Shown in pieces: positions 1 through 6,551 of a DNA stretch of 8,284 nt (position 1 is the first letter of the stretch; every line of letters begins with the position of its first letter). The DNA comes from an uncultured Atopobiaceae bacterium. GTDB lineage: Bacteria; Actinomycetota; Coriobacteriia; Coriobacteriales; Atopobiaceae. Where the stretch lies: NCBI GenBank assembly GCA_900770865.1, contig CAAGLU010000075.1, positions 1-8,284 on the forward strand. Direction: 5' to 3'. The position numbers and the translations under genes were made by a program. The notes below the pieces were generated by a model that saw only the letters and a list, made by a program, of their open reading frames with translations, had not been told where the DNA came from and did no database searches.

Positions 1-14
1 CGAGGGCCATTCCC

Positions 15-20
15 TATAAT
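15..20 (+). promoter_or_regulatory. -10 box of the PBP gene promoter
   Basis: A perfect TATAAT lies 31 bases before the ATG of the penicillin-binding protein gene. Transcription would start near position 27, leaving a leader of about 25 bases that contains the ribosome binding site GAGGAGG (41-47), four bases from the ATG. The matching -35 box would lie just outside the window, so it cannot be checked. This arrangement suggests the PBP gene has its own promoter rather than being read only from an upstream gene. Confidence 0.6.
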
Positions 21-51
21 GAGTTCGATTGTGTCCACATGAGGAGGTTCC

Positions 52-2328
52 ATGGGCATCAGAACCCGCAGGGCTCGCAAGCACGCAAGTACGCACGCCG
101 TCGGATTTAGCATCGCCGGCGTGTTTGGCTTTATAGCGCTCTTTGCATTGGCGCTCGCCCTTTCGCTGGGCGCCGTGGTCGACTCCTGGCTCCAGGACCT
201 GCCCGACTATGAGTCGGCAGACGCCTACCTCGTGGCCGAGCCCACGATCGTCTACGCGGCCGACGGCACCGAGATTGCTGAGTATTACCTCCAGAACCGT
301 CGCTCCGTCACGCTTGACGACATCTCGGACTACGTAAAGAAGGGCACGGTCGACGTCGAGGATGAGCGCTTCTACCAGCACAACGGTGTTGACCCCCAGG
401 GCATCCTGCGCGCCATCGTGAGCCAGCTCAGCGGCCGCTCCGAGGGCGCCTCCACCATCACCCAGCAGCTCGTGAGGAACACGGTCCTCTCGTCCGAGCA
501 GTTCGACCAGACCCTCAAGCGCAAGGTGCGCGAGGCCTACATCGCCATCCAGATGGAGAAGACGTACTCCAAGGACCAGATCCTCAACATGTACCTCAAC
601 ACCATCTACTACGGCGAGGGCGCCTACGGCATCGAAGCCGCAAGCGTCACCTACTTCAACAAGGACGCGAGCGAGCTCACGCTGGCCGAGGCCGCAACGC
701 TTGTGGGTATCCCCAACTCCCCCTCCTACTACGACCCCTTTGTGAACCCCGACGCCTGTGTCGAGCGCCGCAACAAGGTCCTGGGCAACATGCTTGAGAT
801 GGGCGACATCACGCAGGACGAGTACAACGAGGCCACCGCCGAGGAGCTCACCCTCAACCCCGGCTCGCTCCAGGACGAGGTCTCTGGCTCCTATCCCTAC
901 TTCACCGACTACGTGAAGCAGCTCCTCCAGAACGACTTTGACAACGACACCATTCTCAAGGGTGGCCTGCGCGTCTACACCACCCTCGAGCCCGACAAGC
1001 AGCAGGCCGCAGAGGACGCCGTGGACAACCTGGTCTCCAGCTCCGGCAACGACGAGCTCTCCGCGGCGCTTGTCTCCATCGACAACACCAACGGGCACAT
1101 CGTGGCCATGGTGGGCGGCACCAACTACGGATACGACGAGAGCCAGGGCCAAAGCTCCATCAACCTCGCGATAAGCCAGCGACAGGCAGGCTCCAGCTTC
1201 AAGCCGTTCATGCTCATGGCCGCCATGATCGACGGCATGAACCCGTCGGTGATTCTCAACTGCAACTCCCCCATGCAGATCACGTCCACCTGGACGCCGC
1301 ACAACTACGAGAACGCACAGTACGGCTACGTGAGCCTTGCGCGCGCGACCGAGCTCTCGTCCAACACCGGCTACGCGCAGGTGGTCATGGCCGTAGGCGT
1401 TGACAAGCTCATCGAGACGGCCCACCTCATGGGCATCGACTCGGACCTCCAGTCCGTCCCCTCGCTGGTCCTTGGCTCCTCGGGCGTCACGCCGCTCGAG
1501 ATGTGCGAGGCCTACAGCGTCTTTGCCACCAACGGTGTGCACCGTGACGCCATTGCCATCACCAAAATCGAGGACCGCAACGGAAACACCGTCTACGAGC
1601 ACGAGGATGATCCCGAGCAAGTCATCGACGAGGGCGTGGCCCAGGACGCGCGCAAGGTCCTCGAGGGCGTCGTGGACGCGGGCTACACCACGAGCTATGT
1701 GCATCGCTACTTCACTGCCAACCAGCCCGCAGGCGGCAAGACCGGTACCTCGGATAAGGCCGACAACCTCTGGTTCTGCGGCTTCACCCCGCAGCTCACC
1801 ACAACGGTCTGGTGCGGCAACCGCGACAACAACCAGGCCGCGCATTACAAGGGAGCGCTCGCCTCGACGCCCACCACGGCGCAGCCCATCTGGACGGACT
1901 ACATGAACACCGTCCTCAAGGGCCTGGACCGCGAGGAGTTCCCCAAGTCCACCGAGACCGTGACCTACAAGGACAACAGCTCCTGGGACTTCGTGGGCAC
2001 CTCCACCTCTGCCAACTCGAGCTCGTCGTGGAACACCGTCAGCAACAGCACCAGCACCACAACAACGGAGAGCACGACCAACGCCACCACCACGGAGACA
2101 AACGAGACCCACACCAACGGCACCGAGACCAACTCCGGCACCGGTACCGGCGGTAACGGCGGGACTGGCGGCAATGGTGGCAACGGCAACGGCGGGACCG
2201 GCGAGAACACGGGTACCAACACTGGGACAAACACCGGCACCAATACGGGCGAGAACACGGGTACCAACACTGGGACAAACACCGGAGCGAATACCGGCAC
2301 CAACACCGAAGGAGCACCAGCCCAGTAG
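52..2328 (+). CDS. ponA: Class A penicillin-binding protein (bifunctional glycosyltransferase/transpeptidase)
   Basis: This enzyme polymerises lipid II into glycan strands and crosslinks their peptides on the outer face of the membrane. It has 758 residues. A short basic N-terminus is followed by one membrane segment (about 18-45). The GT51 glycosyltransferase domain shows EDERFYQHNG with catalytic Glu103, STITQQLVRN near 134-143, RKVRE ending at Glu161, and the NMYLNTIYYG motif. The transpeptidase domain shows SSFK with nucleophile Ser381 and Lys384, SSN at 436-438 and KTGT starting at Lys563. All key residues are present, so both activities should be intact. From about residue 640 the protein continues as a Ser/Thr/Asn/Gly tail of about 119 residues with almost no basic residues, ending in near-identical TG-N repeats; similar low-complexity tails are common on class A PBPs of Gram-positives and probably sit in the cell wall. 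The start is set by GAGGAGG four bases upstream. The choice between PBP1A-type gene names is uncertain; the class is not. Confidence 0.95.
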   Translation: MGIRTRRARKHASTHAVGFSIAGVFGFIALFALALALSLGAVVDSWLQDLPDYESADAYLVAEPTIVYAADGTEIAEYYLQNRRSVTLDDISDYVKKGTVDVEDERFYQHNGVDPQGILRAIVSQLSGRSEGASTITQQLVRNTVLSSEQFDQTLKRKVREAYIAIQMEKTYSKDQILNMYLNTIYYGEGAYGIEAASVTYFNKDASELTLAEAATLVGIPNSPSYYDPFVNPDACVERRNKVLGNMLEMGDITQDEYNEATAEELTLNPGSLQDEVSGSYPYFTDYVKQLLQNDFDNDTILKGGLRVYTTLEPDKQQAAEDAVDNLVSSSGNDELSAALVSIDNTNGHIVAMVGGTNYGYDESQGQSSINLAISQRQAGSSFKPFMLMAAMIDGMNPSVILNCNSPMQITSTWTPHNYENAQYGYVSLARATELSSNTGYAQVVMAVGVDKLIETAHLMGIDSDLQSVPSLVLGSSGVTPLEMCEAYSVFATNGVHRDAIAITKIEDRNGNTVYEHEDDPEQVIDEGVAQDARKVLEGVVDAGYTTSYVHRYFTANQPAGGKTGTSDKADNLWFCGFTPQLTTTVWCGNRDNNQAAHYKGALASTPTTAQPIWTDYMNTVLKGLDREEFPKSTETVTYKDNSSWDFVGTSTSANSSSSWNTVSNSTSTTTTESTTNATTTETNETHTNGTETNSGTGTGGNGGTGGNGGNGNGGTGENTGTNTGTNTGTNTGENTGTNTGTNTGANTGTNTEGAPAQ
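2203..2298 (+). repeat. Two tandem 48-bp units encoding the PBP tail
   Basis: The units 2203-2250 and 2251-2298 share an identical first 35 bases and differ only near their ends. Each encodes a 16-residue block that starts ENTGTNTGTNTG and is built from the four-residue step TGTN. The reading frame is preserved because 48 is a multiple of three. Such a minisatellite can gain or lose units by slippage or recombination without breaking the protein, so tail length may differ between strains. A Gly/Asn-rich stretch of less regular repeats precedes it (about 2140-2200). Confidence 0.85.
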
Positions 2329-2365
2329 CGGCTTTGGAAAGCGTGCCTCCATACGCTGGAGAGCA

Positions 2366-2398
2366 AGAGGGGCCTCGGCAGTGCGCCGGGGCCCCTCT
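2366..2398 (+). terminator. Rho-independent-like terminator after the PBP gene
   Basis: The arm AGAGGGGCCTCGGC (2366-2379) pairs with GCCGGGGCCCCTCT (2385-2398) over 14 positions, with one G-U pair and a five-base loop. The hairpin starts 38 bases after the PBP stop codon. The sequence after it (CTTGTGCGTGCT) is only mildly T-rich, so the terminator is called on stem strength and position between two convergent genes. It may also act on the oppositely oriented argR transcript, but no T-run is seen on that side. Confidence 0.7.
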
Positions 2399-2468
2399 CT
2401 TGTGCGTGCTGTCCGCGTGTCTCGTACGTCCGCGCGGCATGCCCACGCGGCATGCGCTTAGCGATGCC

Positions 2469-2906
2469 CTACTTCGAGCTGCTCCCGAGCTTCTTCACAA
2501 GCGCCTGCAGGTCGGCGGCATGCTGGCCGTCAACGGCAACCACCAGCACCGTGTCGTTGCCGGCAACGGAGCCCAGCGCGTGCGAGAGCGCAGCGCCGTC
2601 GATTGCCGCGGCAACGCCCGAGGCAGTGCCCGGCTGGCACTTGATGACTACGAGGTTCTCGGCACGCAGCACGTCCACCACAAACTCGGAGAGCATCCGC
2701 TGCAGGTGCAGGTCCTCGGAGAGCACGTAGATGCCCTCGGGGAGCTTGCGCAGGCCCATCTCGGTGATGTCTCTCGAGACCGTGGCCTGCGTGCACGAGA
2801 AGCCCTGTGCCTGGAGCTCCTCCACAAGCGCGCGCTGGGTGCGAATGGACTTGTCGCGAATGATCTGCCTGATGGCTTCCTGCCTGTCGTTTCTCTGCTT
2901 AGCCAC
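2469..2906 (-). CDS. argR: Arginine repressor ArgR
   Basis: ArgR is a hexameric, L-arginine-sensing transcription factor that represses arginine biosynthesis genes and often activates catabolism. With the start chosen here it has 145 residues, about the family's usual size. The N-terminal winged helix-turn-helix covers about 5-65 and contains QATVSRDI with the DNA-contacting Ser44-Arg45. The C-terminal oligomerisation and arginine-binding domain contains CQPGTASGVAAAID and then GNDT at 116-119; the family usually has GDDT here, so the first Asp is Asn117 and the second (Asp118) is kept. I chose the GTG at 2906 because GAGAGG lies six bases upstream and the product begins like family members (Val-Ala-Lys-Gln-Arg). 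In-frame starts at 2945 (GTG) and 2936 (ATG) have no clear ribosome binding site. It is a single gene, convergent with the PBP gene, and no arginine genes are visible nearby. Confidence 0.93.
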   Translation of the reverse strand: MAKQRNDRQEAIRQIIRDKSIRTQRALVEELQAQGFSCTQATVSRDITEMGLRKLPEGIYVLSEDLHLQRMLSEFVVDVLRAENLVVIKCQPGTASGVAAAIDGAALSHALGSVAGNDTVLVVAVDGQHAADLQALVKKLGSSSK

Positions 2907-2912
2907 GTGACG

Positions 2913-2918
2913 CCTCTC
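2913..2918 (-). promoter_or_regulatory. Ribosome binding site deciding the argR start
   Basis: GAGAGG on the minus strand lies six bases before the GTG at 2906. Neither upstream in-frame alternative (GTG at 2945, ATG at 2936) has a comparable purine-rich site, so this signal supports the shorter 145-residue protein. Confidence 0.65.
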
Positions 2919-2972
2919 AACTAACGGATCGAGCATTTGGTCCACCCATAAAAGGGTGAATACTTCCCTCGA

Positions 2973-3002
2973 ATTATACGTATAAAAAATGTGACAATTG
3001 AA
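2973..3002 (-). promoter_or_regulatory. Putative argR promoter
   Basis: On the minus strand a perfect TATAAT occupies 2973-2978. A weak -35 candidate, TTCAAT (2997-3002), lies 18 bases upstream. A better-looking TTGTCA is also present (2992-2997), but at 13 bases it is too close. Transcription would begin near 2965, giving a leader of about 60 bases that includes a small hairpin (CACCC at 2943-2947 with GGGTG at 2954-2958). The -10 box is the convincing part; the -35 is tentative. Confidence 0.55.
2974..2985. promoter_or_regulatory. Perfect palindrome on the argR -10 box, candidate operator
   Basis: TTATACGTATAA is a perfect 12-bp palindrome that overlaps the argR TATAAT by five bases. A repressor bound here would block RNA polymerase. 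ArgR in many bacteria represses its own gene through AT-rich palindromic ARG boxes of roughly 18 bp, so autoregulation is the natural reading. The match to the classical ARG box (TGAAT...ATTCA type) is only loose, and only one box is clear. The operator role is therefore inference. Confidence 0.45.
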
Positions 3003-3278
3003 TACGACGCGGCTTAGTCACGCAAGCACCATACCAATACGCGGGTGCGCTCTTTTCCTTCCAACGCCCAATGCAGCGCCGCTTGAGGCCGTGTTATAGA
3101 GCATTGGCACCGCTGAGGGTACTCCCGGGCGACCGGAACGCAACAGTGTCTTATAGTGCATACGTGACATGTGAGGTCTGACCACATAGGGCGGCTTTGC
3201 ATACATGCCATTCGTAAAGTTGCATCGACCTTAGGTGCGTGCGTAGCACGACGCACGCGCGCCACGCGAGGAGGGGTC
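3003..3278 (+). other. Non-coding leader region between argR and the C39-like gene
   Basis: About 370 bases separate the two divergent genes, and I find no credible gene in them. The region holds a pair of similar stretches, GCATACGTGACAT at 3158-3170 and GCATACATGCCAT at 3199-3211 (11 of 13 identical), and two TTATAG hexamers (3094-3099 and 3151-3156) in similar surroundings. Either hexamer could be a -10 box, but neither has a good -35 partner, so the promoter of the downstream gene is not resolved. The ribosome binding site GAGGAGG of that gene is at 3268-3274. Confidence 0.5.
3235..3260 (+). promoter_or_regulatory. Leader hairpin just before the C39-like gene
   Basis: GCGTGCG (3237-3243) pairs perfectly with CGCACGC (3252-3258) around an eight-base loop, and one further G-U and one G-C pair extend the stem outward. 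It ends eight bases before the ribosome binding site at 3268. It could influence translation or mRNA stability, but in such GC-rich DNA a chance hairpin of this size is quite possible. Confidence 0.35.
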
Positions 3279-4373
3279 ATGGAGTACACCGATGGCAGGT
3301 CCCAGAGGTCCCCACGAGGCGCAGGTCGCCCCCATGGCTCACGCCCGCGTAGCGGAGAGGGCCTGTCTCGTCAGGCAAGCGGCTCTCATGGTGGCCACGG
3401 CGGATCCTCGCGCCCCCGCCAGCAGCGCCCGCTGGGCTCCGGCCCACGCGGGAGGGGCAAGCAGCGTGGATACGAGCTTCGCAGCCGCAGCATTGGCTTT
3501 GCGAGCGCGGGTCGAGGGAGGCGCTCGGGCGGGCCGGATGCGCGCATGGTCGCGGCGCTGGTGCTGGGCATTGTTGCCGTGGTGCTTCTCGTCTTTGCCA
3601 TCTCGAGCTGCGTGTCAAACAACGCCGCCCAGGAACAGCAGACAGAGGAGAAGCCCCGCGTTGCCACGGGCATCTCGGACAGCCTCTCGCAGGCGCTCAC
3701 CGCGCGTTTGGACCAAGACGACCAGATTGCCCAGATTGCGAGCAACGCGGACCAGTACCCCGACGAGCGACTGGTCGAGCTGGCGCTCAACGAGCCGGAC
3801 GCCATATCGCTTGTCGCCGGCTACCTGGAGTCTGACAAGACGGCCCAGGCCTACGGCGAAGAGGCCTCGGTCGGCAGCTACCCGCAGCTCTTCGACTGGG
3901 ACTCGCGCTGGGGAACGGTGGACTATGCTGGCAGCGCGCTTGCCGTGACGGGCTCTGGCCCCACGGTGATGGCCATGGCGACGATCGGTCTCACGGGCTC
4001 GACCGACAACACGCCCGCGACCATTGCGGCGCTTGCCGAGAACGACGGCCTGGCCACCGGTGACTCCAGCCTGAGCGGCGACTTCTTTACCACCGAGGCC
4101 AACTCCCTGGGCGTGGTCTACCACACCTACGACACCTCGGCGGACAACATCTCGGCGGTGCTCACGTCTGGGACCGTGCTTGCCATGGAGGTCAAGGCGG
4201 ACAGCCTCACCCCCGAGGCGCACTGGATTCTGGTGGTCGAGAAGGGCTCCGACGGCACGTACACCGTGCACGACCCCACGTCGAGCAGCGTGACGGCAAA
4301 GACATGGGACGCCAATACACTTGCCAGCGCATCCACGGGCAAGTTCTACGCGCTCACGAAGATGGCGTCGTAG
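3279..4373 (+). CDS. Membrane-anchored C39-like domain protein, probably catalytically inactive
   Basis: The product has 364 residues. Residues 1-89 are an Arg/Gly/Ser-rich, strongly basic cytoplasmic stretch. One membrane segment (about 90-110) ends in ISSC, and the rest lies outside the cell. From about residue 200 the sequence follows the C39-like peptidase family (Peptidase_C39_2 type): FDWDSRWG, then GSGPTVMAMATIGLTG, a middle part with GDFFTTEANSLGV, and finally AHWILVV and TVHDPTS. His315 and Asp332 fit the catalytic His and Asp. The position that is Cys in the usual GCGPT motif is Ser226, and the usual oxyanion Gln before WDxRW is Asp206. Active enzymes of this group cleave peptides; with both residues changed this one is more likely a binding or structural domain. 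The ATG at 3279 was chosen because GAGGAGG lies four bases upstream; 36 in-frame codons upstream lack such a site. The gene stands alone, convergent with the peptidase gene. Confidence 0.8.
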   Translation: MEYTDGRSQRSPRGAGRPHGSRPRSGEGLSRQASGSHGGHGGSSRPRQQRPLGSGPRGRGKQRGYELRSRSIGFASAGRGRRSGGPDARMVAALVLGIVAVVLLVFAISSCVSNNAAQEQQTEEKPRVATGISDSLSQALTARLDQDDQIAQIASNADQYPDERLVELALNEPDAISLVAGYLESDKTAQAYGEEASVGSYPQLFDWDSRWGTVDYAGSALAVTGSGPTVMAMATIGLTGSTDNTPATIAALAENDGLATGDSSLSGDFFTTEANSLGVVYHTYDTSADNISAVLTSGTVLAMEVKADSLTPEAHWILVVEKGSDGTYTVHDPTSSSVTAKTWDANTLASASTGKFYALTKMAS

Positions 4374-4414
4374 CGGGGGCGGCCGGCACTGCGACGCGAG
4401 CTGCGAGGCTGGCG

Positions 4415-4443
4415 GCGACGCCGGCCGCGGCGTCGCACGTTTG
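4415..4443 (+). terminator. Terminator-like hairpin between convergent genes
   Basis: GCGACGCC (4415-4422) pairs perfectly with GGCGTCGC (4429-4436) around a six-base loop, followed by ACGTTTG with only three Ts. It lies 42 bases after the C39-like gene stop and nine bases beyond the peptidase gene stop on the other strand, so it may serve both. An alternative partner for the right arm, TGCGACGC at 4390-4397, also exists. Confidence 0.5.
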
Positions 4444-4445
4444 CG

Positions 4446-5366
4446 CTACTCGTGCTCCTCGAGGAAGCGCTCGACCACGGCGTTGTAGCGCTCGGGCTGC
4501 TCGCCGTGCACCCAGTGCGTGCCGTCGGGGAAGAGCTCCCACCGGGCGCCGGGGATGCCGTCTGCCACCTGCTTGGCCACAAGCGGCGTGCACTCATCTG
4601 CAGCGCCGGAGGTCACGAGGGTGGGGACGTCGATCGTAGGCAGCTGGTCCACCACGCTCCAATGCGAGAGCGCGCCCGTGACCACAAACTCGCTCATGCC
4701 CTGCATGAAGTGGTAGCACTCATCGCCCACCGGGTCTGGCTCGGGGCTGTGGAGGTTCGCGGGTCTCTCGTCCTCTGGCACCTTGGAGACGTGGCGGCGG
4801 TAGTACTCGGCCGTTGCCGCACGCACCTCAGGACGGGTGTAGTCGCCGTCGACGTCTGCCTGAGCGAGGGCCTCGTCCATCTCGCGCGGCAGGTAGTGGC
4901 GAAGGCGTATGGCCTCGTGCAGCCAGAGGTCCATGCTCGCGGGTGAGCTGGCCACCACCATCGAGGCAAGACCCTCGTGGCCGTGCGTGTGCCAGGGCTT
5001 TCCGATCGCGTACATCATGGCCAGCATGCCGCCCCAACTCTGGCCCAAGATGTGCAGGCGGTCCCAGCCAAACGTCGCGGCCAGGTAGGTGCGCACGCAG
5101 GCAAGCTCGTCGAGGAAGAGCGAGCAGCCCCAGCGCTCCGGCATGGGCGGCGTCTTGGAGCGTCCGCAGGAGATCTGGTCGTAGTAGACAACGGCGCGCC
5201 CGTACTTCTCGGCAATTCCGTCAAGGGACTGCAGGTAGTAGTGGGCGGCACCCGGGCCTCCGTGCAGGACGAGAAGGGGCAGCCTGCCCGGCTGGCACTC
5301 CCCCGCCACCCGGTAGTAGGTCTTGTATCCCGCAAAGGGGATGTATCCCTCGCGTTCCTTGAGCAT
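4446..5366 (-). CDS. pip: Proline iminopeptidase family alpha/beta hydrolase
   Basis: Enzymes of this family (MEROPS S33, tricorn-interacting factor F1 type) remove N-terminal proline and sometimes other residues from peptides in the cytoplasm. The product has 306 residues, the usual size. HGGPG at 35-39 is the oxyanion loop, followed by YDQ at 62-64. The nucleophile elbow GQSWGG places Ser110. Asp257 in SGAADECTP and His284 in DGTHWVH complete the triad. The cap domain lies about 140-230. There is no signal peptide. The ATG at 5366 was chosen because GAGAGGAG lies six bases upstream; the frame is open for 42 more codons, but their Arg-rich translation reads into the preceding gene's 3' end. 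It lies 76 bases after uppP in the same direction and is probably co-transcribed. The exact substrate cannot be read from sequence; other small peptide or amide substrates are possible. Confidence 0.88.
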   Translation of the reverse strand: MLKEREGYIPFAGYKTYYRVAGECQPGRLPLLVLHGGPGAAHYYLQSLDGIAEKYGRAVVYYDQISCGRSKTPPMPERWGCSLFLDELACVRTYLAATFGWDRLHILGQSWGGMLAMMYAIGKPWHTHGHEGLASMVVASSPASMDLWLHEAIRLRHYLPREMDEALAQADVDGDYTRPEVRAATAEYYRRHVSKVPEDERPANLHSPEPDPVGDECYHFMQGMSEFVVTGALSHWSVVDQLPTIDVPTLVTSGAADECTPLVAKQVADGIPGARWELFPDGTHWVHGEQPERYNAVVERFLEEHE

Positions 5367-5372
5367 GCCGCG

Positions 5373-5380
5373 CTCCTCTC
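5373..5380 (-). promoter_or_regulatory. Ribosome binding site deciding the peptidase start
   Basis: GAGAGGAG on the minus strand lies six bases before the ATG at 5366. It supports the 306-residue protein over the longer open frame that runs into uppP. Confidence 0.75.
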
Positions 5381-5422
5381 GGCTGTTTGTTCTTCTTGCC
5401 TGCCGGCGGTTGAGGCGCCGGC

Positions 5423-5440
5423 GCTGGTGTCTGCACCAGC
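5423..5440 (-). other. Intercistronic hairpin between uppP and the peptidase gene
   Basis: GCTGGTG pairs perfectly with CACCAGC over seven bases around a four-base loop, starting two bases after the uppP stop codon in the direction of transcription. No T-run follows on the minus strand; the next bases are GC-rich. A full stop of transcription is therefore unlikely. It may protect the uppP 3' end or lower peptidase expression relative to uppP. Confidence 0.4.
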
Positions 5441-5442
5441 CC

Positions 5443-6426
5443 CTAGGCAGCCACCAGCGCGAAGTACGCGATAACGGCAACGCCCAGCACAATGCGGTAC
5501 CAGCCGAAGGGCTTGAAGTCGTGCTTCTTCACAAAGCCCATGAGGAAGCGGATGGCCGCAAGCGAGACCAAGAAGGCCACGGCGCAACCCGTGAGGAGAA
5601 TGGCCGCCTCGGTGCCAGAGAACGTGTTGCCCTTGAGGAAGTACTTCACCAGGCGCAGGCCCGAGGCGCCAACCATGACGGGAATGGCCAGGTAGAACGT
5701 GAACTGCGCAACCACGGTGCGCGAGCAGCCCAGGATGAGGCCGCCGATGATAGTGGAGCCGGAACGCGAGGTGCCCGGCACGATGGAGAGCACCTGGAAG
5801 AGGCCGATGCCCAGGGCGGTCTTCCAGTCGAGGTCGTCGATGTCTTGGATGCGGGCGTCGGCGTCCGCGACCTGGGAGACGGTGAGCTCCTGCTGTGGCT
5901 GGGATGCGTTGGCTTGCGCGCCAGAGAAGTGGCGCGGATGGTACGAGCCGGATGCGCTTGCCGCAACGGTGGAGCCTGCGGCAGGGGCGGCCATGAGGCG
6001 CTGGGCGCGGCGCTCGCGCATGGTCTCGATCACGATGAAGACGATGCCGTAGACGATAAGCGCCGCGGCGATCACGAAGGGGGTGCCCAGGTGGTCCTCG
6101 ATCCAGTTGTCAAGCGGCAGGCCCACCACCGCGGCGGGGATGCAGGCGACGATGGTCTTGCCCCAGAGCGTCCAGGTGGAGCGGCGCTCGTCGGCGGACT
6201 TGGTGCGCGAGAAGGGGTTGAGCTCGTGGAAGAAGGCGACGAGCACGGCGATGATGGCGCCGAGCTGGATTACCACGAGGAACATGTCCCAGAAGTCCTT
6301 CGAGACACCGAGCGGCATGAACTGCTCGAGAAGGAGCATGTGCCCTGTTGACGAGATGGGCAGCCACTCGGTGATGCCCTCGACCACGCCATAGATCGCT
6401 GCCTTGAGAAGCTCGAGAAGATCCAC
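5443..6426 (-). CDS. uppP: Undecaprenyl-diphosphatase UppP (BacA family)
   Basis: UppP removes a phosphate from undecaprenyl pyrophosphate, regenerating the lipid carrier used for peptidoglycan and other wall polymers; the family also gives bacitracin tolerance. It is an integral membrane protein. The first signature, EGITEWLPISSTGH, has Glu16, Glu20 and His29; the second, PGTSRSG, spans 217-223 with Arg221. These are the family's catalytic residues. Its 327 residues exceed the usual 260-290: about 50 extra hydrophilic residues (about 140-195) rich in Ala, Ser, Gln and Asp separate the middle membrane segments from the second signature. The start is a GTG at 6426 with AAGGAGG seven bases upstream. 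It supplies the carrier used by the PBP encoded in this window, though the genes are not in one operon. It probably leads a two-gene transcript with the peptidase. Confidence 0.95.
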   Translation of the reverse strand: MDLLELLKAAIYGVVEGITEWLPISSTGHMLLLEQFMPLGVSKDFWDMFLVVIQLGAIIAVLVAFFHELNPFSRTKSADERRSTWTLWGKTIVACIPAAVVGLPLDNWIEDHLGTPFVIAAALIVYGIVFIVIETMRERRAQRLMAAPAAGSTVAASASGSYHPRHFSGAQANASQPQQELTVSQVADADARIQDIDDLDWKTALGIGLFQVLSIVPGTSRSGSTIIGGLILGCSRTVVAQFTFYLAIPVMVGASGLRLVKYFLKGNTFSGTEAAILLTGCAVAFLVSLAAIRFLMGFVKKHDFKPFGWYRIVLGVAVIAYFALVAA

Positions 6427-6461
6427 AGTTCCCCCTCCTTGCGCCGCCCGGCGGCGACTGC

Positions 6462-6490
6462 GCGTACCTTCATTTGTTGCGTCTTGTCAA
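6462..6490 (-). promoter_or_regulatory. Possible uppP promoter
   Basis: A perfect TTGACA lies on the minus strand at 6485-6490. Seventeen to eighteen bases downstream the sequence GTACGCG offers only a poor -10 (TACGCG). The box position fits a leader of roughly 30 bases for uppP. A GC hairpin (6442-6456) sits in that leader just before the ribosome binding site. The -35 is clear but the -10 is weak, so this is tentative. Confidence 0.35.
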
Positions 6491-6551
6491 TGATGAAGGG
6501 GTCGTGCGGAGCATGGCGCGCGGGCAACGCGCATTCAGCGAAAAACTACGC

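Noticed and set aside
1965..2453. Minus-strand open frame of 162 codons rich in Val-Pro-Val-Phe repeats opposite the PBP tail
   Set aside because: It is the reverse reading of the repetitive TGTN-coding DNA; it has no start signals and no family resemblance.
2334..2924. Plus-strand open frame of 196 codons over argR
   Set aside because: Shadow of argR on the opposite strand; the ArgR reading has a complete wHTH and arginine-binding domain.
3014..3289. Minus-strand open frame of 91 codons in the argR upstream region
   Set aside because: The translation is Cys/Arg/His-rich with no recognisable domain, it overlaps the start of the C39-like gene, and no ribosome binding site or promoter is seen.
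3598..3611. ISSC at the end of the C39-like protein's membrane segment as a lipoprotein signal
   Set aside because: The four residues fit a lipobox, but the segment follows 89 residues, far beyond a normal signal peptide; a start at Met90 would lack the basic n-region and a ribosome binding site. A plain membrane anchor is more likely.
5367..5492. 42-codon N-terminal extension of the proline iminopeptidase
   Set aside because: It overlaps the end of uppP, encodes a Trp/Arg-rich stretch atypical of the family, and the ATG at 5366 has a strong ribosome binding site.
5323..6351. Plus-strand open frame of 342 codons over uppP
   Set aside because: Shadow caused by high GC at third positions of uppP; the minus-strand protein carries both UppP signatures.
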